Shown one piece after another: positions 16,122 to 23,938 of a stretch of 36,505 nt of DNA (position 1 is the stretch's first letter; every line of letters starts with the position of its first letter). The notes under the pieces are model-generated. The model had not been told where the DNA came from. It saw only the letters and a program-made list of their open reading frames with translations, and ran no database searches. The stretch comes from Planctomycetota bacterium (GTDB taxonomy: Bacteria > Planctomycetota > Planctomycetia > Pirellulales > Pirellulaceae). Made by a program: the position numbers and the translations under genes. The DNA lies in contig JAJDEH010000082.1 of assembly GCA_029259935.1 (NCBI GenBank), positions 1-36,505 of the forward strand, given 5' to 3'.

Positions 16122-17411
16122 ATGCCCTCTCACCGACTCCGCGTCTTTCCTGTCCTTGCAGCTTTACAGATTGCCGTACTCTGTGGCGTTCCGCGTGCGG
16201 AAGCCCAGCCGAGCGGCTTTAACTATGACGAATCCAAAGTCCCTGATTACACGTTACCCGACCCGCTCGTCATGTCCGATGGAACGAAGGTGACGAATGC
16301 CGAAATGTGGCGGAAGCGGCGGCGGCCCGAATTGTTGTCGCTGTTCAAAGAGTACGTCTATGGTGCGATGCCTCCGGCCAAGGAAATCGCGCACATCGAA
16401 ACGCATGATTTCGACAAGGAGTGGCTCGGCGGCAAAGGGATGCGCAAGGAAGTCACGCTCTATTTCAACAAGGATCGCACCGGGCCAAAAATCAACGTCT
16501 TGTTGCTGATGCCAAAACGAAAGAGAGACGGGAACGCATTTCCCGCCTTTCTTGGCTATAACTTTAACGGCAACCATACCGTCCACGCGGAGGAAAACAT
16601 CCGCCTAAGCCATGTTTGGCCGCGAAAGGCGGGCAGCAAGCCCAGTTGGCCGGATCCGTCAACGCGCGGTACGAGTGCTTCGCGGTGGCAGGTCGAGAAA
16701 ATTCTCGACCGCGGTTATTCCCTGATCACGGTTTACTACGGCGACGTCGATCCGGATTTCTTTGACGACTTTCAGAATGGAATCCACACGCTTTACCCTG
16801 ATTATCAAAAGCGCGGCGACAACTGGACGGCAATCGGCGGCTGGGCTTGGGGGCTGAGCCGCGTACTTGATTACCTCGAAACAGAAGACCTAATCGACGC
16901 CCAACGCGTGGCGGTGATCGGGCATTCGCGACTGGGCAAGACGTCGCTGTGGGCCGGTGCCAGCGACGAGCGATTCGCGATGGTCATCTCCAACGACTCT
17001 GGATGCGGCGGCGCGGCGCTGGCCCGACGTCGTTTTGGCGAGACGGTGGCCCGCATCAATACTTCGTTCCCACATTGGTTTTGCGCCAACCATAAGAAGT
17101 ACAACGACAACGAGGACGCGTTGCCGGTTGATCACCACGAACTGATCGCGCTCATCGCGCCCCGGCCCGTGTATGTGGCCAGTGCCGAACAAGATCGCTG
17201 GGCCGATCCGCGCGGCGAATTTCTCTCCTGCGTGGGTGCCGACCCGGTCTTTCGGTTGCTGGGTACGGAAGGACTTCCGACGAAGCAGTGGCCCAAAGTG
17301 GACCAACCGGTCCAGGGTCGAATCGGCTATCACGTCCGCACCGGCAAACACGACGTGACGGAGTTTGATTGGTCGCAATATCTCAAGTTTGCCGATAGGC
17401 ATATGAAATAA
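16122..17411 (+). CDS. CE15-like glucuronoyl esterase / alpha-beta hydrolase
   Basis: The protein has 429 residues with an N-terminal signal peptide (LAALQIAVLCGVPRAEA). The nucleophile elbow is VIGHSRLGKTSLWAGASDER with S269, the form typical of bacterial CE15 enzymes. SNDSGCGGAALARRRFGE follows it, and the catalytic histidine is expected in YHVRTGKHDVTEFDW (H410). The region LMPKRKRDGNAFPAFLGYNF is the beta-rich part before the elbow. The enzyme probably cleaves ester links between glucuronoxylan and lignin or other uronate esters, outside the cytoplasm. It lies divergent from trxA with 246 bases between; the downstream neighbour belongs to a separate operon. Confidence 0.88.
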   Translation: MPSHRLRVFPVLAALQIAVLCGVPRAEAQPSGFNYDESKVPDYTLPDPLVMSDGTKVTNAEMWRKRRRPELLSLFKEYVYGAMPPAKEIAHIETHDFDKEWLGGKGMRKEVTLYFNKDRTGPKINVLLLMPKRKRDGNAFPAFLGYNFNGNHTVHAEENIRLSHVWPRKAGSKPSWPDPSTRGTSASRWQVEKILDRGYSLITVYYGDVDPDFFDDFQNGIHTLYPDYQKRGDNWTAIGGWAWGLSRVLDYLETEDLIDAQRVAVIGHSRLGKTSLWAGASDERFAMVISNDSGCGGAALARRRFGETVARINTSFPHWFCANHKKYNDNEDALPVDHHELIALIAPRPVYVASAEQDRWADPRGEFLSCVGADPVFRLLGTEGLPTKQWPKVDQPVQGRIGYHVRTGKHDVTEFDWSQYLKFADRHMK

Positions 17412-17518
17412 CGAAATTTGTCCGTGGAGTTCACTTCGTGGTGAGAGATTATCCCAAGAGCGACGGATTGATCGCCGCGGCCCGACCGAAACGGGCGACT
17501 TCGTTGGGGTCTTTCGCC

Positions 17519-17554
17519 GTGGGTGACGGCGTGGGTGACGGCGTGGGTGACGGC
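17519..17554 (+). repeat. Three tandem copies of a 12-bp unit
   Basis: GTGGGTGACGGC occurs three times without spacing. It is intergenic and 90 bases upstream of the -35 box. It may be a slipped-strand repeat or an upstream binding site; nothing links it to regulation. Confidence 0.7.
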
Positions 17555-17643
17555 GGTTCCGGGGACTCGGAACACTCGGTGCGCGCTCGGCACTCGCAAG
17601 GGGATCGCATCGCGAAAAACTGCATCGGATCTGCTAAATTGAC

Positions 17644-17671
17644 TTGACAGTCAGGCAATTTGCCTTATGAT
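17644..17671 (+). promoter_or_regulatory. Sigma70-type promoter of the blaI-blaR-like operon
   Basis: TTGACA at 17644-17649 is a perfect -35 box and TATGAT at 17666-17671 is a one-mismatch -10 box, 16 bases apart. The expected start site is about 17678. The promoter is embedded in two palindromes, one between the boxes and one just downstream of the start site. This is the classical position for repression by a BlaI/MecI-type regulator, which is encoded 80 bases downstream. Confidence 0.8.
17651..17667. promoter_or_regulatory. Operator 1, BlaI-like
   Basis: TCAGGCA-ATT-TGCCTTA is a near-perfect dyad filling the spacer between -35 and -10. It shares the half-site TCAGGCA with operator 2. The two centres lie 32 bases apart, three helical turns, which suits side-by-side dimers. 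Confidence 0.78.
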
Positions 17672-17682
17672 ACGACCCGCAG

Positions 17683-17699
17683 TCAGGCAACGTGCCTGA
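17683..17699. promoter_or_regulatory. Operator 2, BlaI-like
   Basis: TCAGGCA-ACG-TGCCTGA is a perfect 7-3-7 inverted repeat located just after the expected transcription start. Repressor binding here would block promoter clearance. Confidence 0.8.
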
Positions 17700-17756
17700 T
17701 CTTTGCGGTTTTTTTATCATTTACCGCTGGCACGGCGGCGAGAGAGAGTCGATCGC

Positions 17757-18134
17757 ATGAGTTCCGTTCCGCGAGTCAGCGAGACTGAGTTGCAGATTCT
17801 CGATTTGCTATGGGATGAACCAGCTCAGACGATTCGCACCTTGTGTGAGTCCATTTACCACGACGCCTCGCCCTCCCGTTATGCAACCGTCCAGAGCCTC
17901 TTAGAACGGTTGGAAAAGAAGGGCTGGGTGCGTCGGGATCGCAGCGGATATAAGCATCGGTTCAACGCGGCCCGGGATCGCGCGGAATTCATTGGGCAGC
18001 AAATCCAAGGTGTCGCGGACGCGGTATGCGACGGCTCCGTTGCCGCCTTGCTAGGTGAACTTGCTCAAAGCGGCAGCTTGACCGCGAAGGAACGCAAGCA
18101 ATTGCGACGGCTTATCGACGGAGGTGATCAGTGA
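17757..18134 (+). CDS. BlaI/MecI/CopY-family repressor
   Basis: The start ATG 17757 follows the purine-rich GAGAGAGAG and gives 125 residues. The winged-helix domain is typical: VSETELQILDLLWDEPAQTI, then SRYATVQSLLERLEKKGWVR, then the wing region with RDRSGYKHRFNA. The C-terminal helices (AVCDGSVAALLGELAQSG, LTAKERKQLRRLI) form the dimerisation part. It likely represses its own operon through the paired TCAGGCA palindromes upstream. Its 3' end encodes a near-perfect ribosome site (GGAGGTGATC, 18120-18129) for the next gene, and the stop overlaps that gene's GTG start (GTGA). Confidence 0.93.
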   Translation: MSSVPRVSETELQILDLLWDEPAQTIRTLCESIYHDASPSRYATVQSLLERLEKKGWVRRDRSGYKHRFNAARDRAEFIGQQIQGVADAVCDGSVAALLGELAQSGSLTAKERKQLRRLIDGGDQ

Positions 18135-19483
18135 CGTTCGCCACGGTTCTTCTCAGCAAAGCATTCCTGGCAACCGCCATTGCCCTGCTGGCCGAATGGG
18201 CACGGCGGCGTGCGACTCGTCCCGAATTGGCCTACGCTCTGTGGGCCACGGTATTGGCGGTCTTGTTTATTCCTTCGGTGGTGGCTGTTCCCTTCCCCCA
18301 TTGGGTTGGATCGAGCGTGGAATCGATCGCCTTTCGTTGGTCGGGCGTTGCCGGACCTTGCATTGCGATCATCTGGCTCGTCGGGGCGGGATGGGTCCTC
18401 CGTCGCCAGTTGAGATGCATTCGATTGATTGAACGATTAGTACGATTCGCCGAGCCCGCGGCGGAATCCGTCCAAGTGCGATGCCGGCAACTGGCCCAGG
18501 AACTGGGCATCCGCCGCGGCGTGACCGTGGTAACGGCAGCCGGACCATTTTCTCCGTTCTTGTGGCAACCTCTGTTTCGGCCGCCGAGCGTGGTGATCCC
18601 TAGCGAACTGCTTGACCTGTTTTCAAGCGAATCGTTGGACGCGATCCTGCGCCACGAGTTGATACACTTGCGCCGTCGCGACGGCTGGCGTCGTCACTTG
18701 GACGTGGTCGTCTTGGCGATTTGGTGGTGGTTGCCAACCGTGTGGGTTGCCCGCCGCCGACTGTGCGAGTTAGAAGAAGTGTGCACCGACGCGGCCGTGT
18801 TGCGCAGCGATCCAAATGGAGCGCGAGCTTACGCCAAGGCACTGCTCGACACCGTGGAATTCGTAAGTTGCCGTCCGTCTCGCGAAATGCAAGTCGTTTC
18901 GGCCTTCGCCAGGACCGGGGCATTGAATGACAGAATCGCGAAGATCGTCGCGCCAGAAGCTCGGGCCCATGGCCGCTGCTCAAGCCTCGTGGTCTGGTCT
19001 TCCGTCGCGGCATTGCTGTCGCTTGGATTGCTCTCGGCTGGCGCCCCTCGAATGATCCCCGTCGAGATCGCCGAACAACCGGAAGAGCGGATTGAACCGC
19101 GGCACCGCGAACCCGCGGCAACGCCAGATCAGCAAGCGTCGGCCGCCGCGGGGCAACGCGCGAAAGTCCCGCCGAGTGTCGAATCGACCAACATGGACGA
19201 GACGTTCCGCGAGATTGTATTGGCTTGGCCTGCCAGCGACGCTGCCACGGACTTGCGGACGATCCGATTGGTAAGAATTTCGGGCGATGGCGTCGAACCG
19301 CGGTTATGGAGGATCGACAGACCGCATGGCCGCGAAGCGGTGGCTTGGGTCTTCACGATTCTCAATTCAAACAACGAGATCCTGGACTGTTACGGAACCA
19401 AATATCGCCATCCGGACATGGTCGGGTGGTCACAACTTGAACCGAAGGAGCACGAATCATGTACTTCCGACTTGGCTGCTTAG
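18131..19483 (+). CDS. BlaR1/MecR1-like M56 membrane metallopeptidase sensor
   Basis: 450 residues from a GTG start. Hydrophobic segments flank the protease domain: TVLLSKAFLATAIALLA, YALWATVLAVLFIPSVVA, CIAIIWLVGAGWVL, then VVVLAIWWWLPTVWV and LVVWSSVAALLSLGLLSAGA. The M56 zinc motif is RHELIHLRRRD with H175, E176 and H179; ELEEVCTDAAVL carries the third ligand. The outer C-terminal domain (about 150 residues) lacks the penicillin-binding transpeptidase motifs of true BlaR1 and instead ends in a short domain with RLVRISGDGVEPRLWRID. The likely role is to sense an envelope signal and cleave the repressor. It overlaps the S41 gene by 25 bases. Confidence 0.9.
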   Translation: MTFATVLLSKAFLATAIALLAEWARRRATRPELAYALWATVLAVLFIPSVVAVPFPHWVGSSVESIAFRWSGVAGPCIAIIWLVGAGWVLRRQLRCIRLIERLVRFAEPAAESVQVRCRQLAQELGIRRGVTVVTAAGPFSPFLWQPLFRPPSVVIPSELLDLFSSESLDAILRHELIHLRRRDGWRRHLDVVVLAIWWWLPTVWVARRRLCELEEVCTDAAVLRSDPNGARAYAKALLDTVEFVSCRPSREMQVVSAFARTGALNDRIAKIVAPEARAHGRCSSLVVWSSVAALLSLGLLSAGAPRMIPVEIAEQPEERIEPRHREPAATPDQQASAAAGQRAKVPPSVESTNMDETFREIVLAWPASDAATDLRTIRLVRISGDGVEPRLWRIDRPHGREAVAWVFTILNSNNEILDCYGTKYRHPDMVGWSQLEPKEHESCTSDLAA

Positions 19484-20925
19484 CGATAGTGCCTTCCATT
19501 CTTTGGTTGGCCGCGGCACCCGTACATGGCGACGAAACGAAAGACGATGCCAAGGATATATCGAGTTCGTTCTCGGCACGAATCTTGGCGGTCACCGACA
19601 CCATTCTGAATAAGCACATTGACCCGCCCGCGCGGCAGGCGATGATTTTGGCGGGAACCAAGGCGCTTTACCAGGCGAACAACCGGCGGATTCCCAAGGG
19701 GCTAAGCCGCCGTGTTTCCGAATTGGCCACCACCGAGCAACTCACGGACTACCTGGACGGTGTGCGTGGCGAGTTCAAGTCGATGCCGAATATGGAAATG
19801 ATCCTGACGCAAGGCATGTTTGCGGGCATTCCCGGCGGAGCCACCTTGATCAATACCGAGGGGGACAAGGTCAATGAGCAGCTTCGTAAGAACCGCTACG
19901 TCGGCACGGGAATCGCATTGGGGATGAGCCAGCCTGACCAAACCCCTCAGATTTTGAAAGTCTTTTACGACGGGCCAGCCTGGAAAGCAGGTATCAAGGC
20001 GAAGGATTTGATTCTGGAGATTGAGGGCCAATCAACGACGAAAAAAAACTTGAGACAGATTGTCGAGGAGTTGCGTGGCGAAGCTGGTGAAGATGTTGGC
20101 GTAGTGGTGCGTCAGCCGGATTCGGAAGAATCGCGGAAACTGACGATAACCCGTGGCCGGGTTTTCATCCCTTCAGTGGAAGGGGTCCGCGAACTGCCGG
20201 AGGGCAAGTGGCAGTTTTCGATCGACTCGGCCTCCGAGATCGCGCTGATACGATTTAAGAGTTTTGGGCCCAGCACGCTTCACGAGCTGCGGAAGGCTGC
20301 CGAACAATTGCGCGACAAAGACATTCGTGGAGTCATTTTGGATCTTCGGCTCGGGGGCGGCCTCTTGCACGATACGATTCTCGTCGCGGACAGCCTCTTG
20401 GACGGCGGCGTGATTGGGCACATTCAATCATTGGACGCGGAACGAAAACACGAAGCGCAACCGGGCGAACTCTTCCCCAATCTGCCCATTGCCGTGCTGG
20501 TCGCCAAGCAGACAAGTTCCGGCAACGTCTTTCTGGCGGCGGCCTTGCAAGACAACCAGCGCGCCGTGGTCGTCGGTGAACCGACCGCCGGCAATACCTA
20601 CGTTCGATCGTTTGTCGATATCCCAGGTCGGAACGACAAAATCGTGATGGCCACGGCCATCATGCTGCGAGGTGACAAGACACCGCTGGTGGTGAGGCGA
20701 AGTGGGTCGCCACAAAGAGTCACGCCGCCGCCCATACACGGCATCAATTCCAAGAAACGGCCGGGATTCATCATGCCGGATCATGTTGTCGCCAATGACA
20801 ATATCGAGGGTAGGCGGCAGAAGAAGGACGCGATCCTTGCCAAAGCAATTGAAGTCCTGACCAGTTCGACGGAAGAGGACGGCGTGAGCGCAAAAAAGAA
20901 AAGGAGAACGACCGTAGAGCGATGA
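19459..20925 (+). CDS. S41-family protein with PDZ domain, probably catalytically altered
   Basis: GAAGGAG at 19444-19450 precedes ATG 19459 inside the end of the sensor gene. 488 residues with a signal peptide (LAIVPSILWLAAAPVHG). PDZ: GPAWKAGIKAKDLILEIEGQ. The S41 core follows: IRGVILDLRLGGGLLHDTIL and LVAKQTSSGNVFLAAALQDN. By comparison with CtpA, S353 aligns with the catalytic Ser, but the Lys position in GEPTFGKG reads GEPTAGN (N379), and the E of the SASE motif is N356. The protein may be a pseudo-protease or use a different dyad. It ends with a basic tail and overlaps the next start by ATGA. Confidence 0.88.
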   Translation: MYFRLGCLAIVPSILWLAAAPVHGDETKDDAKDISSSFSARILAVTDTILNKHIDPPARQAMILAGTKALYQANNRRIPKGLSRRVSELATTEQLTDYLDGVRGEFKSMPNMEMILTQGMFAGIPGGATLINTEGDKVNEQLRKNRYVGTGIALGMSQPDQTPQILKVFYDGPAWKAGIKAKDLILEIEGQSTTKKNLRQIVEELRGEAGEDVGVVVRQPDSEESRKLTITRGRVFIPSVEGVRELPEGKWQFSIDSASEIALIRFKSFGPSTLHELRKAAEQLRDKDIRGVILDLRLGGGLLHDTILVADSLLDGGVIGHIQSLDAERKHEAQPGELFPNLPIAVLVAKQTSSGNVFLAAALQDNQRAVVVGEPTAGNTYVRSFVDIPGRNDKIVMATAIMLRGDKTPLVVRRSGSPQRVTPPPIHGINSKKRPGFIMPDHVVANDNIEGRRQKKDAILAKAIEVLTSSTEEDGVSAKKKRRTTVER

Positions 20926-22685
20926 TCCGCATTCGATTGTTCATCCTGACTTTGCTGTTGACGGCCTGCTGTTTGCCAGCCAGTGGGGCGGAGTTCCAGT
21001 CACGATTGAGGCGGCCGATCGCGATCGCCGTTTCTAGCGATGGCAAATGGCTCTTCGCGGCCAACCGGGATAGCGGGAGTATTTCGATCGTCGACCTGCC
21101 CGGCGGGACAGTGGCGAAGGAAATCGACGTCGGCGGCCGAACGTCGGATCTTGTAGCGATTGATGATTCACGTCTGTTGGTCCTGGACGAACAGAACCAC
21201 CAACTGGTGCTGTACAGCGGTGGTGGCGTGGATTGGAAAGTGGCATCGAGACTGGACGTCGCTCAGTATCCCGTCTGCCTAAAGGTGGACCGCGCGGCGC
21301 AGCGCTGCTTTATTTCGTCCTTATGGTCCCAGACCGTGACCATCATTGATCTGCCGGAGATTGACCCGTCGAAAGCTGCCGGCGATTTACAACCGGACCT
21401 TGCCGTGACAAAAGAGTTGATGCTGCCGTTCGAGTGCCGGGAACTGTGTCTTGCCAGCGAGGGCACCAAGTTGATGGTTGCTGGGGCATTCAACAGCTCG
21501 CTCGCGGTGATCGACACGGACACGCTTGAGTTGATCGCAATCAAGCAGCTTCCTGGTCACAACATTGGCGGTTTGGCGATGAGCGGCGATGGAAAACGAG
21601 TCCTTATCTCGCAGCAGCACCTCAACCCACTTGCCCAATCCACGCAGGACGATGTGCACTGGGGCAATATGCTCTCGAACTTGCTGGTATCAATTCGTCT
21701 TGATGAAGTTTGTGACAACGAGCGGGATTTACTTCCCAGCCGAATCCCTTTCCAGCTTGGTGAACCGGGCAACGCGGCGGGAGACCCGGGGCCGATCCTC
21801 GTTGCTCCGGCCGGGAAGATGGTGGTCGTGCTTTCCGGAGTGGGCGAGATTGCCTTGGGCGGCGACAACGACTTCAACGATCTCAAGCGAATATCCGTGG
21901 GCCGCCGCCCTACCGCTGTTACTTCCACGGCGAAGGGGCGAATCTATGTGGCGAACACCTTCTCCGATTCAATCTCCGTGATTGATGCGGAGAATGCCAA
22001 GGAAATAGACCGCATCTCCCTGGGACCGCTGCCGGAACTGAATCTGGCTCAGCGCGGGGAGGAACTATTTTTTGACAGTCGGCTTTCCCATGATGGCTGG
22101 ATGAGCTGCCATAGTTGTCACACGGAAGGGCACACCAACGGTCAATTGAACGACAACTTGAGCGACGGGACGTTCGGCGCGCCAAAACGAGTGCTCTCCC
22201 TGTTGGGTGTTGGTGAGACAGGTCCCTGGGCCTGGAATGGCCGCGTCAAAAAGCTTGAGGAACAGGTTTCCAATTCAATCGAAAAGACGATGCACGGAAC
22301 ATCTCCTGGGAAGGAGCAGGTTGCGGCGCTAGTCGCGTACCTCAAGACATTGCCCGCCGCTCCCGCCGCATCGATGAAGATCCGTGAAAACGCCGCCAAG
22401 ATTGAACGCGGCCAACAGCTCTTTCGTTCGTTGGAATGCCAACGCTGCCACACGCCGCCAACCTACACCTCGTCCCAGGCGTACGACGTGGGGCTAACGG
22501 ATGCCGTTGGAAACAAGAAATTCAATCCGCCCTCGCTACGCGGAGTCGGACGCCGCAAGTCGTTCTTCCACGACGGCCGGGCAACCTCTTTGCCAGCGGT
22601 TTTGGGCGAGCATCAACACCAGCTCCCTCGCAACCTGTCTAAGTCCGAACTTGATGACTTGCTGCACTTCCTGCGGTCACTTTGA
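20922..22685 (+). CDS. YVTN-type beta-propeller fused to a di-heme cytochrome peroxidase-like domain
   Basis: 587 residues. The N-terminus ends in a lipobox-like LLTAC, so it could be a lipoprotein, or it may be cut after ASGA. The propeller (about 30-385) has the repeat AVSSDGKWLFAANRDSGSIS, closing with IYVANTFSDSISVIDAENA. The C-terminal half has LAQRGEELFFDSRLSHDG and two heme motifs, C396-HSC-H400 and C506-QRC-H510, in the arrangement of CcpA/MauG proteins. KFNPPSLRGVGRRKSFFHDG matches the peroxidase C-terminus. The fourth gene of the operon, it suggests an exported redox function. Substrate is unknown. Confidence 0.9.
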   Translation: MIRIRLFILTLLLTACCLPASGAEFQSRLRRPIAIAVSSDGKWLFAANRDSGSISIVDLPGGTVAKEIDVGGRTSDLVAIDDSRLLVLDEQNHQLVLYSGGGVDWKVASRLDVAQYPVCLKVDRAAQRCFISSLWSQTVTIIDLPEIDPSKAAGDLQPDLAVTKELMLPFECRELCLASEGTKLMVAGAFNSSLAVIDTDTLELIAIKQLPGHNIGGLAMSGDGKRVLISQQHLNPLAQSTQDDVHWGNMLSNLLVSIRLDEVCDNERDLLPSRIPFQLGEPGNAAGDPGPILVAPAGKMVVVLSGVGEIALGGDNDFNDLKRISVGRRPTAVTSTAKGRIYVANTFSDSISVIDAENAKEIDRISLGPLPELNLAQRGEELFFDSRLSHDGWMSCHSCHTEGHTNGQLNDNLSDGTFGAPKRVLSLLGVGETGPWAWNGRVKKLEEQVSNSIEKTMHGTSPGKEQVAALVAYLKTLPAAPAASMKIRENAAKIERGQQLFRSLECQRCHTPPTYTSSQAYDVGLTDAVGNKKFNPPSLRGVGRRKSFFHDGRATSLPAVLGEHQHQLPRNLSKSELDDLLHFLRSL

Positions 22686-22720
22686 CGCGTTGGCGACGAT
22701 CTCCTGCCGTCTAAGGGCGT

Positions 22721-23842
22721 CTAAGGGTCGGCCGTCAGTGGGAATGCCTGGAATGATTCCAGACAGGCCGGAACGTCTTCGCCTTGCAGATTCCACAAGG
22801 GCGTCTGGCCAAAAAACGAAGCCCATGCGGAAAAGCTACTGACATGGGTTCCGACCAGGTAGTCGCAGCGGGCTAGGCTATAGAGATCTTCAACCAGATG
22901 GCCGCTGCCAAAATGTACGTCTAGTTGCCCGAACGCCGCCGGATCGTGAGTCTCGTCCGAGCAGACTAAGAATCCGACTTTGCGGTTCGTCAGCAGCGAC
23001 GCAACATGCTTCATCACGGTGACGAATCTTTCAACTGGGTGAAAGAACTGTCCGTCGAACCACTCGCGGAAGTCTCCGTGGCGGATGTGAACACCCACCA
23101 GCACGTCGCACCCGGCGCGGGCCGTTGCCACGACCTTGTCAATCGCCAGGCGATGCTTTTCGACGGGCGTAAAGTGAGCCCGAATTGTGTCGTAGTGCTC
23201 GGCAATACAACTGGTATATCGCCATGTCCACTCATGCAACAGCACCACGCGTACTCCCGCCGTTTGCTGGAGGAACACGGCGCTGTCCATTTGGTGATTT
23301 TCGTCGGTTCGCTTCATACGCCGCAACCGGTGCCGCAAGCCCGGGGCGCGATGGGCCATGTCGAGAGAAAGGTGTTCGAACACTTTGCGTGCCGCGCCGA
23401 CACGCAGCAACGGCCCCAATACAAGGGCGATTCCAGGCCGCACGACCGGGAAGCGGCAGAGCGGATCCGAACGAGTCCCCTCGAAGTGCTTGGCGTATTT
23501 GTAGAAAGCCGGATGCACGACCCTGTTTCCGGTTTCCAAAGCGCAAGTGATCAAGTGGGAAAACAGGAACAATTGATTTCCCAACCTGCCATCGCGGCGG
23601 GCGACAAGCAGAGTCTTGCGTTCTCCGGCCGGAGTGGTCGCGGGCGCTCGAACTGCTTTGTCGGTGATCATGAGGCCAATTTTCGATTGAGCGGTGACGG
23701 CGCCGATCATGTTCAGTGCGAGCCCGCCAGCATGGCGAATACTCACCCAAGGCCGGCTTTCCAACAACCGCAGTTTTTGGGCGGTGCGTGAATCTGCTGG
23801 CATGCTTTCTGCCAGCACTGATTGATCTTGTGGTGCTGCCAT
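22721..23842 (-). CDS. Alpha-1,2-fucosyltransferase-like glycosyltransferase (GT11-type)
   Basis: The 373-residue frame holds a GDP-fucose-type transferase. GRLGNQLFLFSHLITCALET is the N-terminal GT11 motif, and VLVGVHIRHGDFREW is the sugar-nucleotide motif with His-Ile-Arg-x-Gly-Asp. The C-terminal SLARCDYLVGTHVSSFSAWA fits the third block. The first ~75 residues before GRLGNQ have no family counterpart, so the true start may lie later (an internal Met near residue 58, or M14). It ends 36 bases from the convergent YVTN-cytochrome gene and diverges from the methyltransferase gene. It likely decorates a polysaccharide or lipid-linked glycan with fucose; the acceptor is unknown. Confidence 0.82.
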   Translation of the reverse strand: MAAPQDQSVLAESMPADSRTAQKLRLLESRPWVSIRHAGGLALNMIGAVTAQSKIGLMITDKAVRAPATTPAGERKTLLVARRDGRLGNQLFLFSHLITCALETGNRVVHPAFYKYAKHFEGTRSDPLCRFPVVRPGIALVLGPLLRVGAARKVFEHLSLDMAHRAPGLRHRLRRMKRTDENHQMDSAVFLQQTAGVRVVLLHEWTWRYTSCIAEHYDTIRAHFTPVEKHRLAIDKVVATARAGCDVLVGVHIRHGDFREWFDGQFFHPVERFVTVMKHVASLLTNRKVGFLVCSDETHDPAAFGQLDVHFGSGHLVEDLYSLARCDYLVGTHVSSFSAWASFFGQTPLWNLQGEDVPACLESFQAFPLTADP

Positions 23843-23938
23843 GATGCTATTAACATTTCTGCCCGTTGCGGCGGTCGGAATCGAGAAGAATGCTGCAAGG
23901 CTGGTGCGCCGCGTGACCCAGAACGACTCGGAGTGCTC

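Larger units (their letters stand above)
17412..17756 (+). other. Intergenic region with promoter, operators and a tandem repeat
   Basis: This stretch precedes the blaI-like gene. It contains three copies of GTGGGTGACGGC (17519-17554), a strong promoter with paired palindromes (listed separately) and a purine-rich ribosome site at 17740-17750. I see no gene; an in-frame extension of the regulator from 17703 lacks conserved sequence. Confidence 0.6.

Noticed and set aside
17757..19483. Beta-lactam resistance regulator pair
   Set aside because: The sensor has no penicillin-binding domain and no beta-lactamase or mecA-like gene is adjacent.
22700..22732. Short direct repeat CGTCTAAGGG
   Set aside because: Only two copies, one overlapping a stop codon; too short to call a functional element.
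23006..23791. Plus-strand 261-residue open frame
   Set aside because: Antisense to the fucosyltransferase-like gene; no motif.
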